Assembly: GCF_028736155.1 (NCBI RefSeq)
Contig: NZ_CP117879.1
Span: 1,364,001-1,428,000 of the forward strand
Source of the DNA: Flavobacterium sp. KACC 22763
GTDB taxonomy: Bacteria > Bacteroidota > Bacteroidia > Flavobacteriales > Flavobacteriaceae
Reading direction: 5' to 3'
DNA: 64,000 nt
Under the pieces are notes generated by a model that saw nothing but the letters and a program-made list of their open reading frames with translations, did not search any database and was not told the DNA's origin. Position numbers and translations under genes: made by a program. Of the stretch, positions 15,053-24,361 are shown one piece after another; positions within the stretch are counted from its first letter, which is position 1; each line of letters begins with the position of its first letter.

Positions 15053-15163
15053 ATCTGAATAGCATTAGTCTGTATTTGATTTAGTTTAATATCTGCCTTG
15101 ATCGCACGATTATAATTATTTTGTTACTTATTATTTTACTAAAAGTGTTAACTCCGAATACTG

Positions 15164-16906
15164 ATGAAAGAAATCGTACACAAAAAATTAAATCAATTAC
15201 AGGCAACTGCAATTTGCGGAAACGATATAAGCTCTTCTTGCCTTTATGTTTCAGCTTTAACTATTTTGTATGCAGGACAATACGCTTGTATCTCACTCCT
15301 AATTGTTGCTGTCGTCTTATTTCTTTTCAGAAAAATTTATGCAGAAGTTGTCGGAGCAATTCCTTTAAATGGTGGCGCTTACAATGTTTTATTAAATACT
15401 TCTACAAAACGTCTGGCATCTGTAGCTGCAACATTGACCGTTTTGTCCTATATGGCGACCGCTGTAATTTCAGCTTCAGAAGGAATGCATTATTTACACG
15501 GAATTTTTGAGGGTCTTAATGTTACCATAGCAACAGTAGTTGTTCTCGTTCTGTTTACAGGATTGGCCATTTTAGGAATTGGGGAATCTGCATTTGTAGC
15601 CGTTATCATATTCATAACACATATCGGAACTTTGACTTTGCTGGTTTTGGCATCAGCTTGGTTTGTTTTGACACATGGTTTAGACACTTTTCATATCAAT
15701 TGGCAGACACCTATTGCTTCAGGAAGCATTAAAACAGCCCTTTTTCTTGGGTTTTCTGCAGCTATGTTAGGGATCTCTGGTTTCGAAAGTTCAGCCAACT
15801 TCGTTGAAGAACAGGAACATGGCGTTTTTCCTAAAACACTTCGTAACATGTGGGGAATCGTGAGTTTTTTTAATCCCGTAATTGCCATTTTATTAATTAG
15901 TGTAATTCCGTTAACAGAAGTTGGAGAAAATAAAGAATCACTTCTTGCGCATTTAGGAGATACCACAGGAGGAGCTTGGCTCGCTTGGCTTATTTCTATA
16001 GATGCAGTTATGGTGCTTTGTGGAGCCGTTCTAACTTCTTTTGTTGGTGTTTCTGGGCTTCTAAACCGAATGACATTAGATAGAATTTTGCCAAATTATT
16101 TCCTAAAACAGAATAAAAGAGGCTCTCATTACCGAATTGTTATAAGTTTCTTGATTCTATGTTTATCAGTCCTATTTGCTACAAATGGACATTTAGAATC
16201 TCTGGCTGGAGTTTATACTTTTTCTTTCTTGGCGGTTATGGCGCTTTTCGGAATCGGAAACTTGCTTTTAAAATACAAAAGAAGTAAACTTCCTAGACCA
16301 GAACGTGCCAAAGGTATTGCTGTTGTTATTGCCGTATTCTTTGTCATTGCAGCATTTTTAGGAAACATGTCCTTAAATATCAATTCGTTTTATACATTTT
16401 TGCAGTACATGATTCCTGCTTTAATCTTTATTGGAATTATGCTAAATCGTGTTACTTTGATACGATTGTTAATCGAAGCTCTAGAATATTTTTATCAGCC
16501 ATTACGCAAAATGGTTATTCTTAGCAATCGTTATTTAGAAAGTTTAAGTTCAAAAATCAACTCTCAAGAGTTCGTTTTCTTTACAAAAGGAGACGACATT
16601 ACAATTTTGAACAAAGTCTTACAATATGTTGAAGACAACGAAACTACTAAAAAACTTAAAATTGTTCATGTAAAAAAAGACACTGTTGATAACGAAGCTC
16701 TTAAAAAAGATTTAGAAGTTTTGGATCGTGCTTATGACAGTCTCGACATTGAATTTATAGAAATTGAAGGCGTATTTGGTCCCGAAATTATAGATGAACT
16801 TTCTCAAAAATGGAACATTCCAAAAAACTTTATGTTTATTGGTTCACCAGGAAATAGATTCTCCTACCGAGTTGCCGATCTTGGCGGCGTAAGATTGATT
16901 ATGTGA
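15164..16906 (+). CDS. APC-family amino acid permease with cytoplasmic C-terminal domain
   Basis: The 580-residue protein has about 12 hydrophobic segments up to residue 435 and the APC features GAIPLNGGAYNVLLN and GISGFESSANFVEE. From about residue 450 a soluble domain of some 130 residues follows, with alternating strands and helices resembling a universal-stress-protein-like fold. The transporter moves amino acids or amines across the inner membrane; the substrate cannot be read. A soluble C-terminal domain is known in some bacterial APC carriers and may sense ligand or energy state. The 111 bp upstream has no strong promoter match. Confidence 0.85.
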   Translation: MKEIVHKKLNQLQATAICGNDISSSCLYVSALTILYAGQYACISLLIVAVVLFLFRKIYAEVVGAIPLNGGAYNVLLNTSTKRLASVAATLTVLSYMATAVISASEGMHYLHGIFEGLNVTIATVVVLVLFTGLAILGIGESAFVAVIIFITHIGTLTLLVLASAWFVLTHGLDTFHINWQTPIASGSIKTALFLGFSAAMLGISGFESSANFVEEQEHGVFPKTLRNMWGIVSFFNPVIAILLISVIPLTEVGENKESLLAHLGDTTGGAWLAWLISIDAVMVLCGAVLTSFVGVSGLLNRMTLDRILPNYFLKQNKRGSHYRIVISFLILCLSVLFATNGHLESLAGVYTFSFLAVMALFGIGNLLLKYKRSKLPRPERAKGIAVVIAVFFVIAAFLGNMSLNINSFYTFLQYMIPALIFIGIMLNRVTLIRLLIEALEYFYQPLRKMVILSNRYLESLSSKINSQEFVFFTKGDDITILNKVLQYVEDNETTKKLKIVHVKKDTVDNEALKKDLEVLDRAYDSLDIEFIEIEGVFGPEIIDELSQKWNIPKNFMFIGSPGNRFSYRVADLGGVRLIM

Positions 16907-17000
16907 ATATCAGGTCTTTTCCTTTGCGACCTCAATAAAGACAAAGATTATTAAACAAAATCAATACGAATCTTAGCGCTCTTTGCGTTAAAAAAAAAAA

Positions 17001-17066
17001 TAGCCACAGATTAAAAAATTAAAGAGATTTTAAAAAATCAGCGTTAATCTGTATAATCTGTGGCTA
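17001..17066. repeat. GCCACAGATT-family palindrome between convergent genes
   Basis: TAGCCACAGATT (17001-17012) and AATCTGTGGCTA (17055-17066) are perfect inverted 12-bp arms around an A/T-rich centre. Related elements occur at 19311-19469 and 21070-21160, and a half copy near 26753. Confidence 0.8.
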
Positions 17067-17096
17067 AAGAGTTTTTAGCTATTTGAAGTTATAGAT

Positions 17097-18584
17097 CTAA
17101 GATTTAAACCAACTTTCAACTAATTCATCTTCAAAAGAAGTTGCATCTTTATGAATAAACTCATTACGGTTTTTATCGTAAGAATAATCCAAAGCCCATG
17201 TTTTATGATTTGCAGCTAATTCTTTGATGCTATTGCAAACAAAAGCAATCTCTTCATCAGTTGTTGTTGGGTGAATTGACATTCTAATCCATCCCGGTTT
17301 TTTGATTAAATCGCCAATCGTAATTTCATTAACCAATTTATTAGAAGTTTCCTGATCAACATGCAATAAATAATGGCCATAAGTTCCTGCACAACTGCAT
17401 CCTCCTCTAGTCTGAATTCCAAAACGATCATTTAAGATTTTTACCCCTAAATTGAAGTGAAGATCATCAATAAAAAACGAAATTACGCCAAGACGTTCTT
17501 TGTGCTGTCCAGCTAAAATTTTAATATTAGAAACAGGATCCAATTGAGAGAAAACATAATCAACAATTTCATGTTCACGTTCCATAATGTTTTCAATCCC
17601 CATTTCCTCCTTAAGCTCAATTGCCAGCGCAGTTTTAATAACTTGAAGGAAACCAGGCGTTCCGCCATCTTCACGATCTTCAATGTTATCAATATACTTA
17701 TGCTCTCCCCAAGGATTTGTCCAGCTCACGGTTCCTCCGCCTGGGCAATCAGGAATCATGTTGTTGTATAACTTTTTGTTGAAAATCAAAACTCCAGAAG
17801 TTCCAGGTCCCCCTAAGAATTTATGAGGCGACATAAAAATAGCATCCAAATAAGATTCTGGATCTGCCGGATGCATATCAATTTCTACATATGGCCCAGA
17901 ACAGGCAAAATCAACAAAACATACACCATTGTATTGATGCATTAGTTTTGCAGCTTCATGAAAAGGAGTTCTAAGCCCCGTAACATTCGAACAAGCCGTA
18001 ATTGAAGCAATTTTGATAGTTCTATCTTTATATTTCTCCAATAAAGCTTCAAGACTCTCTAAATGAAAAAGCCCTTTCTCGCAAGACGGAATAATCTCAA
18101 CATCTGCAATAGTTTCTAGCCACGAAGTCTGATTAGAATGGTGCTCCATATGCGAAATAAAAACTATAGGTTTTTTTTCTGCGGGAACAGTTGTAAAACT
18201 TTTTAAGTTTTCAGGAATTTTTAATCCTAAAATACGCTGAAATTTATTGATAACTCCCGTCATTCCAGTTCCATCCGTAATTAAAACATCATCATTGTTA
18301 GCATTGGCATGACGCTTAATAATATGTCTAGCATGATGGTATGCTTTTGTCATAGCCGTACCAGATACAGTAGTTTCAGTATGTGTATTGGCTACAAATG
18401 GTCCAAACTGATTTAATAGTTTTTCCTCAATCGGACGATATAACCTTCCGCTGGCAGTCCAATCTGTGTAAATTATTGATTTTGTGCCATAAGGCGAAGT
18501 AAATTCTTGATTTATACCGACAATATTCTGTCTAAATTTCTGGAAATAAGTTTCCAGTGTCATGGTACTATTTTTGCTATTCAT
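17097..18584 (-). CDS. Aminotransferase class V (cysteine desulfurase-like)
   Basis: The protein has 495 residues from the chosen start. It is a PLP fold I enzyme of the NifS/class V group with the Schiff-base lysine in MSPHKFLGGPGT. A late RGGCSCAG segment resembles the mobile cysteine loop of cysteine desulfurases. It is longer than IscS or SufS (about 400), and no SUF or ISC genes are adjacent, so a different substrate is possible. A longer frame begins at 18647, but a -7 element (TATATTTG on the minus strand) lies at 18608-18615. The ATG at 18584, beginning MNSKNST, is therefore the first one inside the expected transcript. Confidence 0.85.
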   Translation of the reverse strand: MNSKNSTMTLETYFQKFRQNIVGINQEFTSPYGTKSIIYTDWTASGRLYRPIEEKLLNQFGPFVANTHTETTVSGTAMTKAYHHARHIIKRHANANNDDVLITDGTGMTGVINKFQRILGLKIPENLKSFTTVPAEKKPIVFISHMEHHSNQTSWLETIADVEIIPSCEKGLFHLESLEALLEKYKDRTIKIASITACSNVTGLRTPFHEAAKLMHQYNGVCFVDFACSGPYVEIDMHPADPESYLDAIFMSPHKFLGGPGTSGVLIFNKKLYNNMIPDCPGGGTVSWTNPWGEHKYIDNIEDREDGGTPGFLQVIKTALAIELKEEMGIENIMEREHEIVDYVFSQLDPVSNIKILAGQHKERLGVISFFIDDLHFNLGVKILNDRFGIQTRGGCSCAGTYGHYLLHVDQETSNKLVNEITIGDLIKKPGWIRMSIHPTTTDEEIAFVCNSIKELAANHKTWALDYSYDKNRNEFIHKDATSFEDELVESWFKS

Positions 18585-18607
18585 TAGTTGTGCCTTGTGT
18601 TTGACTG

Positions 18608-18615
18608 CAAATATA
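18608..18615 (-). promoter_or_regulatory. -7 element of the class V aminotransferase gene
   Basis: Plus-strand CAAATATA reads TATATTTG on the minus strand, a perfect TAnnTTTG. It rules out the upstream in-frame ATG at 18647. I found no TTG at the expected -33 spacing. Confidence 0.5.
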
Positions 18616-18768
18616 TATAGTTTTTTATAAAATTGCGAATTTATCAATAGTAAACTTCAAACACTATATTACTGTTTGATATTTTTAGTTAAAACAACTT
18701 TTTTTTTAATAAATTATCATAATATCCTATCGAATTAATAGGCATTAAATTTAAAGAAAGTAATATTT

Positions 18769-19302
18769 ATGGAAAATTTATCTGTAGCTACCTTTGGTGG
18801 CGGATGTTTTTGGTGTATAGAAGCTGTAATTCAGCGTTTAAAAGGAATAGAATCTATAAAATCGGGTTATTCAGACGGATTTATAAAAAATCCAGCGTAT
18901 CGTGAAGTATGTACGGGAAGAACAGGACATGCCGAAGTGATTCAAGTGACTTTCAACCCTGACATAATTTCATATCATGACTTAATTTTCATTTTCATGA
19001 CAAGTCATGATCCGACAACTTTAAATCGTCAAGGTGGCGATAGTGGAACCCAATACCGTTCGATAATTTTATATCACGATGATGCGCAAAAAGCAATTGC
19101 CGAAAAAGTTTTTGAAGAAGTGCAACCTGCTTACGAAGATCCAATTGTAACGCAACTAAAGCCTTTTGAAGTTTTTTATGAAGCTGAAGATTATCATCAA
19201 AATTATTACAATGAAAACCAAGAAGCTGGATATTGCCAAGTTGTAATTGATCCAAAAATTCAAAAACTTAAAAAAATGTATGCTGATATGCTAATTGGCT
19301 AA
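18769..19302 (+). CDS. msrA: Peptide-methionine (S)-S-oxide reductase MsrA
   Basis: The 177-residue enzyme repairs the S form of methionine sulfoxide in proteins. The active-site signature GGCFWC gives C13 as the catalytic cysteine and C16 next to it, and YHQNYY near 145 is the conserved substrate region. YCQVVIDP near the C-terminus supplies the usual resolving-region cysteine. No MsrB domain is fused and none is adjacent. The protein has no signal peptide, so it acts in the cytoplasm. It is followed by a composite repeat. Confidence 0.95.
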   Translation: MENLSVATFGGGCFWCIEAVIQRLKGIESIKSGYSDGFIKNPAYREVCTGRTGHAEVIQVTFNPDIISYHDLIFIFMTSHDPTTLNRQGGDSGTQYRSIILYHDDAQKAIAEKVFEEVQPAYEDPIVTQLKPFEVFYEAEDYHQNYYNENQEAGYCQVVIDPKIQKLKKMYADMLIG

Positions 19303-19310
19303 TTTTAAGT

Positions 19311-19469
19311 TGCCACAGATTAAAAAGATTAAAGATTGGAATTATTTATGAATTGAATTGTTACCCTGAGCGAAGTCGAAGGGCGCTCCAATTGAACCGA
19401 GGCTTCGACTTCGCTCAGCCTGACAAATACTAGAATAATAAATCCGTTTGATCTATATAATCTGTGGCA
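19311..19469. repeat. Composite nested palindrome between msrA and selO
   Basis: The outer arms TGCCACAGATT (19311-19321) and AATCTGTGGCA (19459-19469) enclose a second perfect palindrome with 16-bp arms, CTGAGCGAAGTCGAAG (19366-19381) and CTTCGACTTCGCTCAG (19403-19418). One repeat family appears to have inserted into another. The right outer arm provides a GTG that extends the selO frame artificially. Confidence 0.85.
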
Positions 19470-19490
19470 AAAAGAAAGAAAAACAACAAA

Positions 19491-21059
19491 ATGAAAAATC
19501 TTAAAATAAATAATCGATTTACTGCCGAATTGCCAGCAGATCCAGATTTGACGAATGAGATTCGTCAGGTTAAAAATGCGCTGTTTTCATATGTAAATCC
19601 AACAAAACCCTCAAACCCAAAATTGATTCACGCTTCTGAAGAAGTGGCTGAATTAGTTGGAATTTCTAAAGACGAAATTCGATCAGAAGAATTTTTAAAT
19701 GTTTTTTCTGGTAAAGAGATTCTTCCAGAAACACAGCCGTATGCCATGTGCTATGCGGGACATCAATTTGGAAATTGGGCAGGACAATTGGGCGATGGTC
19801 GCGCAATCAATTTAACAGAAGTTGAAAACAACAACCAATTTTACACACTGCAGTTAAAAGGCGCAGGAAAAACTCCATATTCTAGAACGGCAGATGGCTT
19901 GGCTGTTTTACGCTCTTCTATAAGAGAATATCTATGTGCTGAAGCAATGTATAATTTGGGTGTTCCCACTACCCGATCGCTTTCACTTGCCCTTTCTGGA
20001 GATCAGGTTTTAAGAGATATTTTGTATAACGGAAATCCTGCTTATGAAAAAGGCGCTATAGTTTGTCGAGTTGCTCCTTCTTTTATTCGTTTTGGAAGCT
20101 ACGAAATGCTTACAGCGAGAAATGAGCTAAGAAACTTAAAGCAATTTGTCGAGTTTACGATTAAGCATTATTTTCCTGAAATTACTGGAGAGCCAAAAGA
20201 ACAATATTTACAATTCTTTCAAAAAATTGCAGATACAACCCGAGAAATGATTTTGCATTGGCAACGCGTTGGATTTGTACATGGCGTGATGAATACGGAT
20301 AATATGTCCATTCATGGAATTACGATTGATTACGGCCCATACGGTTGGCTAGAAAACTATGATCCAGACTGGACGCCAAACACAACCGACAGTCAAAATA
20401 GAAGATACCGTTTCGGAAATCAGCCGCAGGTGGCACAATGGAATTTATTTCAATTGGCAAATGCACTTTATCCTTTAATTAATGAAGCTGCACCATTAGA
20501 AAAAATTCTGGACACCTTTATTACTGATTTTGAAAATGACTACAAAACAATGTTTTTAAGCAAATTAGGCATATTCACTTCAAATGAAGCTGATGATAAA
20601 ATCATTAAAGGTTTAGAAGAAATTTTGCAGTTATCAGAAACCGATATGACTATCTTTTTTAGAAATCTTAGTAATATTAAAAAAGATGATTCGGTAGAAC
20701 AAGCGTTCCAAAAAATAGAATACGCATTTTATATTCCAGAAGAAATAAGAGAAAATATTCTAGATGCTTGGCAAAAATGGTTTACTGTTTATTTGAAAAG
20801 ATTAAAAGCAGAAGAACTTTCGGATAATGAGCGTTCAGAAAAAATGAATCAAATTAATCCAAAGTATGTATTGCGAAATTATATGGCACAATTAGCTATT
20901 GATGCAGCAGATAAAGAGGATTATTCTTTGGTTGATGAATTGTTTCAGCTTTTGAAAAATCCGTATGACGAGCAGCCAGAATCTGAAAAATGGTTTGCAA
21001 AACGTCCTGATTGGGCTAGAACAAAAGTTGGCTGCTCTATGTTATCTTGTAGTTCTTAA
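19491..21059 (+). CDS. selO: Protein adenylyltransferase SelO (YdiU family)
   Basis: The 522-residue pseudokinase-fold enzyme attaches AMP to Ser, Thr or Tyr of proteins, a reaction linked to redox homeostasis in bacteria and mitochondria. The characteristic segments are GQLGDGRAINL, KGAGKTPYSRTADG, LRSSIREYLC and MNTDNMSIHG. The C-terminus reads CSMLSCSS; its CSS occupies the position of selenocysteine in animal SelO. The frame can be extended to a GTG at 19464, but that codon lies in a palindromic repeat. The ATG at 19491 (MKNLKINNRF) is the natural start. The msrA gene just upstream also has an oxidative-stress role. Confidence 0.93.
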   Translation: MKNLKINNRFTAELPADPDLTNEIRQVKNALFSYVNPTKPSNPKLIHASEEVAELVGISKDEIRSEEFLNVFSGKEILPETQPYAMCYAGHQFGNWAGQLGDGRAINLTEVENNNQFYTLQLKGAGKTPYSRTADGLAVLRSSIREYLCAEAMYNLGVPTTRSLSLALSGDQVLRDILYNGNPAYEKGAIVCRVAPSFIRFGSYEMLTARNELRNLKQFVEFTIKHYFPEITGEPKEQYLQFFQKIADTTREMILHWQRVGFVHGVMNTDNMSIHGITIDYGPYGWLENYDPDWTPNTTDSQNRRYRFGNQPQVAQWNLFQLANALYPLINEAAPLEKILDTFITDFENDYKTMFLSKLGIFTSNEADDKIIKGLEEILQLSETDMTIFFRNLSNIKKDDSVEQAFQKIEYAFYIPEEIRENILDAWQKWFTVYLKRLKAEELSDNERSEKMNQINPKYVLRNYMAQLAIDAADKEDYSLVDELFQLLKNPYDEQPESEKWFAKRPDWARTKVGCSMLSCSS

Positions 21060-21069
21060 AAGTTTTTTT

Positions 21070-21160
21070 GCCACGAATTACACGGATTGACACTAATTTC
21101 TATACTTTTAGAATAAAAACTAAATGGATAAAATTTGTGCAAATTCGTGTAATTTGTGGC
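21070..21160. repeat. GCCACGAATTACACG-family palindrome
   Basis: The arms 21070-21088 and 21142-21160 are inverted copies over 19 bp with two mismatches (left GCCACGAATTACACGGATT). It lies between the convergent selO and ypdA-like genes and may fold into a bidirectional hairpin. Confidence 0.8.
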
Positions 21161-21168
21161 TAACTTTT

Positions 21169-22137
21169 TTACTTTGAACTAATATAATCTACAATCATAC
21201 TAGCATGAACTCTCGAGTTTTCTATAAACCACTTATGTGTCTGCATTCCGCCACAAACTACTCCGGCAAGAAACAAACCTTCTACATTTGTTTCCATTGT
21301 TTCAGGGTTATAAACTGGAATTTTCAGTTCGTCATTAGAAAGCTGGATTCCGATTTTTTCTAGAAAATTTAGATCAGGTTTATAGCCAGTTAATGCCAAA
21401 ACAAAATCATTTTCAATTGTAATTTTTCCGTTTGGTGTTTGAATTTCCACTTCATCTTCACGAATTTCAGTAATATTAGACTCAAAATAGGCCTTAATAC
21501 TTCCTTCGGCAATTCGATTTTCAATATCTGGTTTTACCCAATATTTCACACGGCTATTTATTTCGTTTTTACGAATTACCATGGTAACCTCTGCTCCTTT
21601 TCTCCAGCATTCCAAAGCAGCGTCTACAGACGAATTATTAGCGCCTACAACCAAAACTTTTCTAAAAGCATACTCATGTGCTTCTTTATAATAATGACGG
21701 ACTTTTGGAAGGTTTTCGCCTAAAACATTCATTTCAATTGGAATATCATAAAAGCCGGTTGCCAATATGACATTCTTCGATTCGTAATTTTGTTTATTCG
21801 TTGCAATTTTAAAAATGCCTTGGTTTTTCTGTACATCAAGTACTTTCTCAAATAAATTGATGTTGAATTTAAAGTAACGGTGAATATTTCGATAATATTC
21901 CAAAGCCTCCTGACGTCCTGGTTTTGGTGCCAGGCAGTTAAACGGAATCTCACCAATTTCTAATCTTTCTGCGGTAGAGAAAAAGGTCATATAAAGCGGA
22001 TAATTAAAAATACTATTTACAATCGCTCCTTTCTCTATAATTACATATTTTAATTTTTTCTTTTCGGCTTCTATTGCACAAGCAAGACCAATTGGTCCTC
22101 CACCAACAATAATAAGGTCATATATTGATTCTGTCAT
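21169..22137 (-). CDS. YpdA-family bacillithiol disulfide reductase (putative)
   Basis: The 322-residue flavoprotein has an N-terminal FAD motif GGGPIGLACAIEA (residues 12-24) and a central NADPH motif VVGANNSSVDAALE. It lacks the CxxC of thioredoxin reductases, which fits the YpdA (Bdr) family. That family reduces bacillithiol disulfide in Firmicutes and some Bacteroidota. The C-terminal part LFLAGVVCGGMQTHKWFIEN is also typical. It follows a CYTH-domain gene by one base, so the two are co-transcribed. Redox genes msrA and selO lie next to it on the other strand. Confidence 0.85.
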   Translation of the reverse strand: MTESIYDLIIVGGGPIGLACAIEAEKKKLKYVIIEKGAIVNSIFNYPLYMTFFSTAERLEIGEIPFNCLAPKPGRQEALEYYRNIHRYFKFNINLFEKVLDVQKNQGIFKIATNKQNYESKNVILATGFYDIPIEMNVLGENLPKVRHYYKEAHEYAFRKVLVVGANNSSVDAALECWRKGAEVTMVIRKNEINSRVKYWVKPDIENRIAEGSIKAYFESNITEIREDEVEIQTPNGKITIENDFVLALTGYKPDLNFLEKIGIQLSNDELKIPVYNPETMETNVEGLFLAGVVCGGMQTHKWFIENSRVHASMIVDYISSK

Positions 22138-22138
22138 T

Positions 22139-22612
22139 TTATTTTTGCCAGTCTTTATAAGGATTTTTGCTTAAATAAGCATTATAATATCTTTCGTCGT
22201 TTGTTACTTCTTCTCCAAGCCATTCTGGTTTTTCAAAAACTTCATCTTCCGAATTTAATTCAATTTCAGCCATTACTAAGCCTTCATTTTCACCATAAAA
22301 TTCATCGACTTCATAAATATGCTCACCAGATTGTATTTCATAACGCGTTTTTTCAATTTTACCCTTTTCGCATAATTTCAGTAATTCCTGAGCTTCTTCA
22401 AGCGGAATTTCATTTTCCCATTCAAAGCGAGACATACCGCCACTATGGCTTATCCCTTTTATAGTTATAAAGCCTTTATGCCCTTTAATTCTAACCCTAA
22501 CCGTACGTTCAGGAGCAGAACTCAAATAGCCTTGAGCAATTTTATTCTGAGCAAAAGCTTGATTCTTGTATGCGTCAGATTTTACAAGAAACTTTCTTTC
22601 TATTTCAACCAT
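22139..22612 (-). CDS. CYTH-domain protein (triphosphate tunnel metalloenzyme)
   Basis: The 157-residue protein begins with the CYTH signature EIERKF (residues 3-8). It then shows alternating charged strands (RVRIKGHKGFITIKG, FEWENEIP, YEVDEF) that form the tunnel binding triphosphates and divalent metal. Small bacterial members often hydrolyse inorganic triphosphate, while class IV adenylate cyclases share the fold. The sequence does not decide between these. Its stop is one base from the start of the YpdA-like gene. Confidence 0.9.
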   Translation of the reverse strand: MVEIERKFLVKSDAYKNQAFAQNKIAQGYLSSAPERTVRVRIKGHKGFITIKGISHSGGMSRFEWENEIPLEEAQELLKLCEKGKIEKTRYEIQSGEHIYEVDEFYGENEGLVMAEIELNSEDEVFEKPEWLGEEVTNDERYYNAYLSKNPYKDWQK

Positions 22613-22765
22613 CTTAATTCTAGATTATTTTTTATGCAAGTTACTCATTTTAACTAAGCCTTGTAGTTTATAAGAAATGAAAATTAAGTTAATTTCTTTT
22701 ATTTCATCACAAATTAGAAACATCAAAACAACTGATAATTAACACGTTAATATGATTATTTTGAT

Positions 22766-22773
22766 TAAATTTG
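22766..22773 (+). promoter_or_regulatory. -7 element of the OmpA-like gene
   Basis: TAAATTTG matches TAnnTTTG and lies 23 bases before the ATG at 22796. No TTG is found at the ideal -33 spacing. Confidence 0.45.
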
Positions 22774-22795
22774 ATAGAATCTTAATCCGTCACCT

Positions 22796-23719
22796 ATGTC
22801 TAAAAAAGCACTTTACTTGTTAGGCATTGCAATAACCATAATTTTGGGTGCTTTTTTTTACTCAAAACTTTGTTGCAACTGCTGTGAAAAAACTACAACG
22901 GATAGTACTCTCAAGACAGCCTCTTCTTCTGTGCTAGAGACTGGTTTTGTTCCGTTTGTCTTAAATGGTCCTGGAATTAATTATCGTACAAACGATAATC
23001 TCAAATTTCTTAAAAACAGCGCAAAATTAATTATGCCTATTGAAGACTCTGTAACTACTGGTATCGAAAACTTAAAGATGTTCTTAGAAGCAAATCCAAA
23101 ACAGAAAATCACAATAACCGGTTATGCATTATCTGACGAAACAAACAATACAACTTTTGAAAATTTGGGTCTAGCGAGGGCAAATGATGTTAAAAACTTT
23201 TTTGCTTCAAAGGGAATACTAGAAAATCAGCTTAATACAAAAGGGGTAATTTTAGACAAATGGAATATGAATGCAGATACGCTTCTTGGGCCTGCTGACT
23301 ATAAATTTGAGGCTATTGACTCTACTTCTACAGCAAACTCAACAGCAAATGATGAATGGAGTGTTTTGAAATCTAAAATAAATGCAGATCCGTTAATTCT
23401 CCATTTCAATACCAATAAATCTAGCGAGAAATTAAGTGTTACCGAAAAACAAAAAGTTACTGATATTGCTAAATATGCAGAGAATGTAAAAGATGCTGTG
23501 ATTGTGGTAATTGGACATTCTGACAATGTTGGAAACCGTGACTCAAACATTGTTTTAGCACAAAAAAGAGCTGATTTTTCAAAGGATTATCTTTCTAAGA
23601 ACGGAATTGATAATACAAGAATTGAAACGCAATCTAAAGGTCCTGACGAGCCTATAGGCGATAACAATACGGCGGATGGAAAGGCTGCAAATAGAAGAAC
23701 TGTAATTACCATTAAATAA
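22796..23719 (+). CDS. OmpA-family protein with two OmpA-like domains
   Basis: The 307-residue protein has an N-terminal hydrophobic anchor (about residues 5-23) followed by CCNCC. The C-terminal third (about 198-307) is a clear OmpA/MotB peptidoglycan-binding domain with HFNTNKS, VIGHSDNVG and LAQKRADFSKDYL ending in NRRTVITI. The first half (about 60-150) shows a more divergent copy of the same pattern, with TGYALSDETNN and LGLARANDVKNFF. The anchor could be a transmembrane helix or a lipoprotein signal, given the cysteines. It pairs with the next gene 16 bp downstream. The protein probably ties the envelope to peptidoglycan. Confidence 0.85.
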   Translation: MSKKALYLLGIAITIILGAFFYSKLCCNCCEKTTTDSTLKTASSSVLETGFVPFVLNGPGINYRTNDNLKFLKNSAKLIMPIEDSVTTGIENLKMFLEANPKQKITITGYALSDETNNTTFENLGLARANDVKNFFASKGILENQLNTKGVILDKWNMNADTLLGPADYKFEAIDSTSTANSTANDEWSVLKSKINADPLILHFNTNKSSEKLSVTEKQKVTDIAKYAENVKDAVIVVIGHSDNVGNRDSNIVLAQKRADFSKDYLSKNGIDNTRIETQSKGPDEPIGDNNTADGKAANRRTVITIK

Positions 23720-23735
23720 TTAAAAATATACGATC

Positions 23736-24281
23736 ATGAATATACCTTGTATCTTAATACCTATTCTAGTAGGTTTAATCTGTGGAATCTTAGGTTATTT
23801 ACTAGGAAAAATGAATTCAAAAAATGATGATTCACTTTCTGCTTCACTTCAAGCGGATTTAGATGCCTGCAAGGCAAATACAAAAAATCTGAATGCAAGA
23901 ATCTCGACTCTAGAAGCTGATCTGGCAGCAAAAGCAAAATCTTCAGTCCAATCTTTTGCGGCTACTGCTCCAGTAACAATTCCTTTTGATGCTGCTTTGG
24001 CAGCCAATGTGCTAGGAAAAAAAATAAAAGAAAATGATCTGAAAATTGTAGAAGGAATAGGCCCAAAAATAGAAGCTTTATTTAACGCCGCAGGAATCAA
24101 TACGTGGTATGATCTTTCGCAAGCTTCTACAGAAAAACTACAATCAATTCTAGATGCAGGAGGAGAAAACTATGCTATGCACAATCCAAGTACTTGGGCT
24201 AGACAAGCGTTAATGGCTTATCAAGGAAAATGGAAAGAGTTAAAAGATTGGCAAGACAGTCTTTTGGGCGGAAAAGAGTAG
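23736..24281 (+). CDS. Membrane-anchored helix-hairpin-helix protein
   Basis: The 181-residue protein has an N-terminal transmembrane helix (about residues 5-25, with a GxLGYLLGK pattern), a short coiled-coil-like region (about 36-70) and a C-terminal helix-hairpin-helix segment (about 98-165). The last contains LKIVEGIGPKIEALFNAAGINTWYDL, similar to the HhH domains that follow OmpA-like proteins in Bacteroidota. HhH motifs often bind DNA, but in this membrane context the role is unknown. It is probably co-transcribed with the OmpA-like gene. Confidence 0.8.
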   Translation: MNIPCILIPILVGLICGILGYLLGKMNSKNDDSLSASLQADLDACKANTKNLNARISTLEADLAAKAKSSVQSFAATAPVTIPFDAALAANVLGKKIKENDLKIVEGIGPKIEALFNAAGINTWYDLSQASTEKLQSILDAGGENYAMHNPSTWARQALMAYQGKWKELKDWQDSLLGGKE

Positions 24282-24290
24282 AAAAATAAG

Positions 24291-24361
24291 GTTCAAAGAA
24301 ACAAAGTTGCAAAGGCTCAGAGATTTTTCCTTTGTTGCTTTGTCACTCTGTTTCTTTGAAC
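24291..24361. repeat. GTTCAAAGAAACA-family palindrome overlapping the end of menC
   Basis: GTTCAAAGAAACA (24291-24303) and TGTTTCTTTGAAC (24349-24361) are perfect inverted 13-bp arms, with weaker pairing inside. The right arm covers the stop codon and last codons of menC on the minus strand. Confidence 0.75.

Noticed and set aside
15121..15510. 129-residue forward ORF overlapping the APC permease start
   Set aside because: It is in another frame of the permease gene, with an implausible Cys/Arg-rich composition, and the permease frame is unambiguous.
19464..19490. GTG extension of selO
   Set aside because: The GTG belongs to the GCCACAGATT repeat arm; the ATG at 19491 is the conserved start region.
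21169..22137. Thioredoxin reductase identity for the YpdA-like flavoprotein
   Set aside because: The CxxC redox motif of thioredoxin reductases is absent, and the YpdA-type layout fits better.
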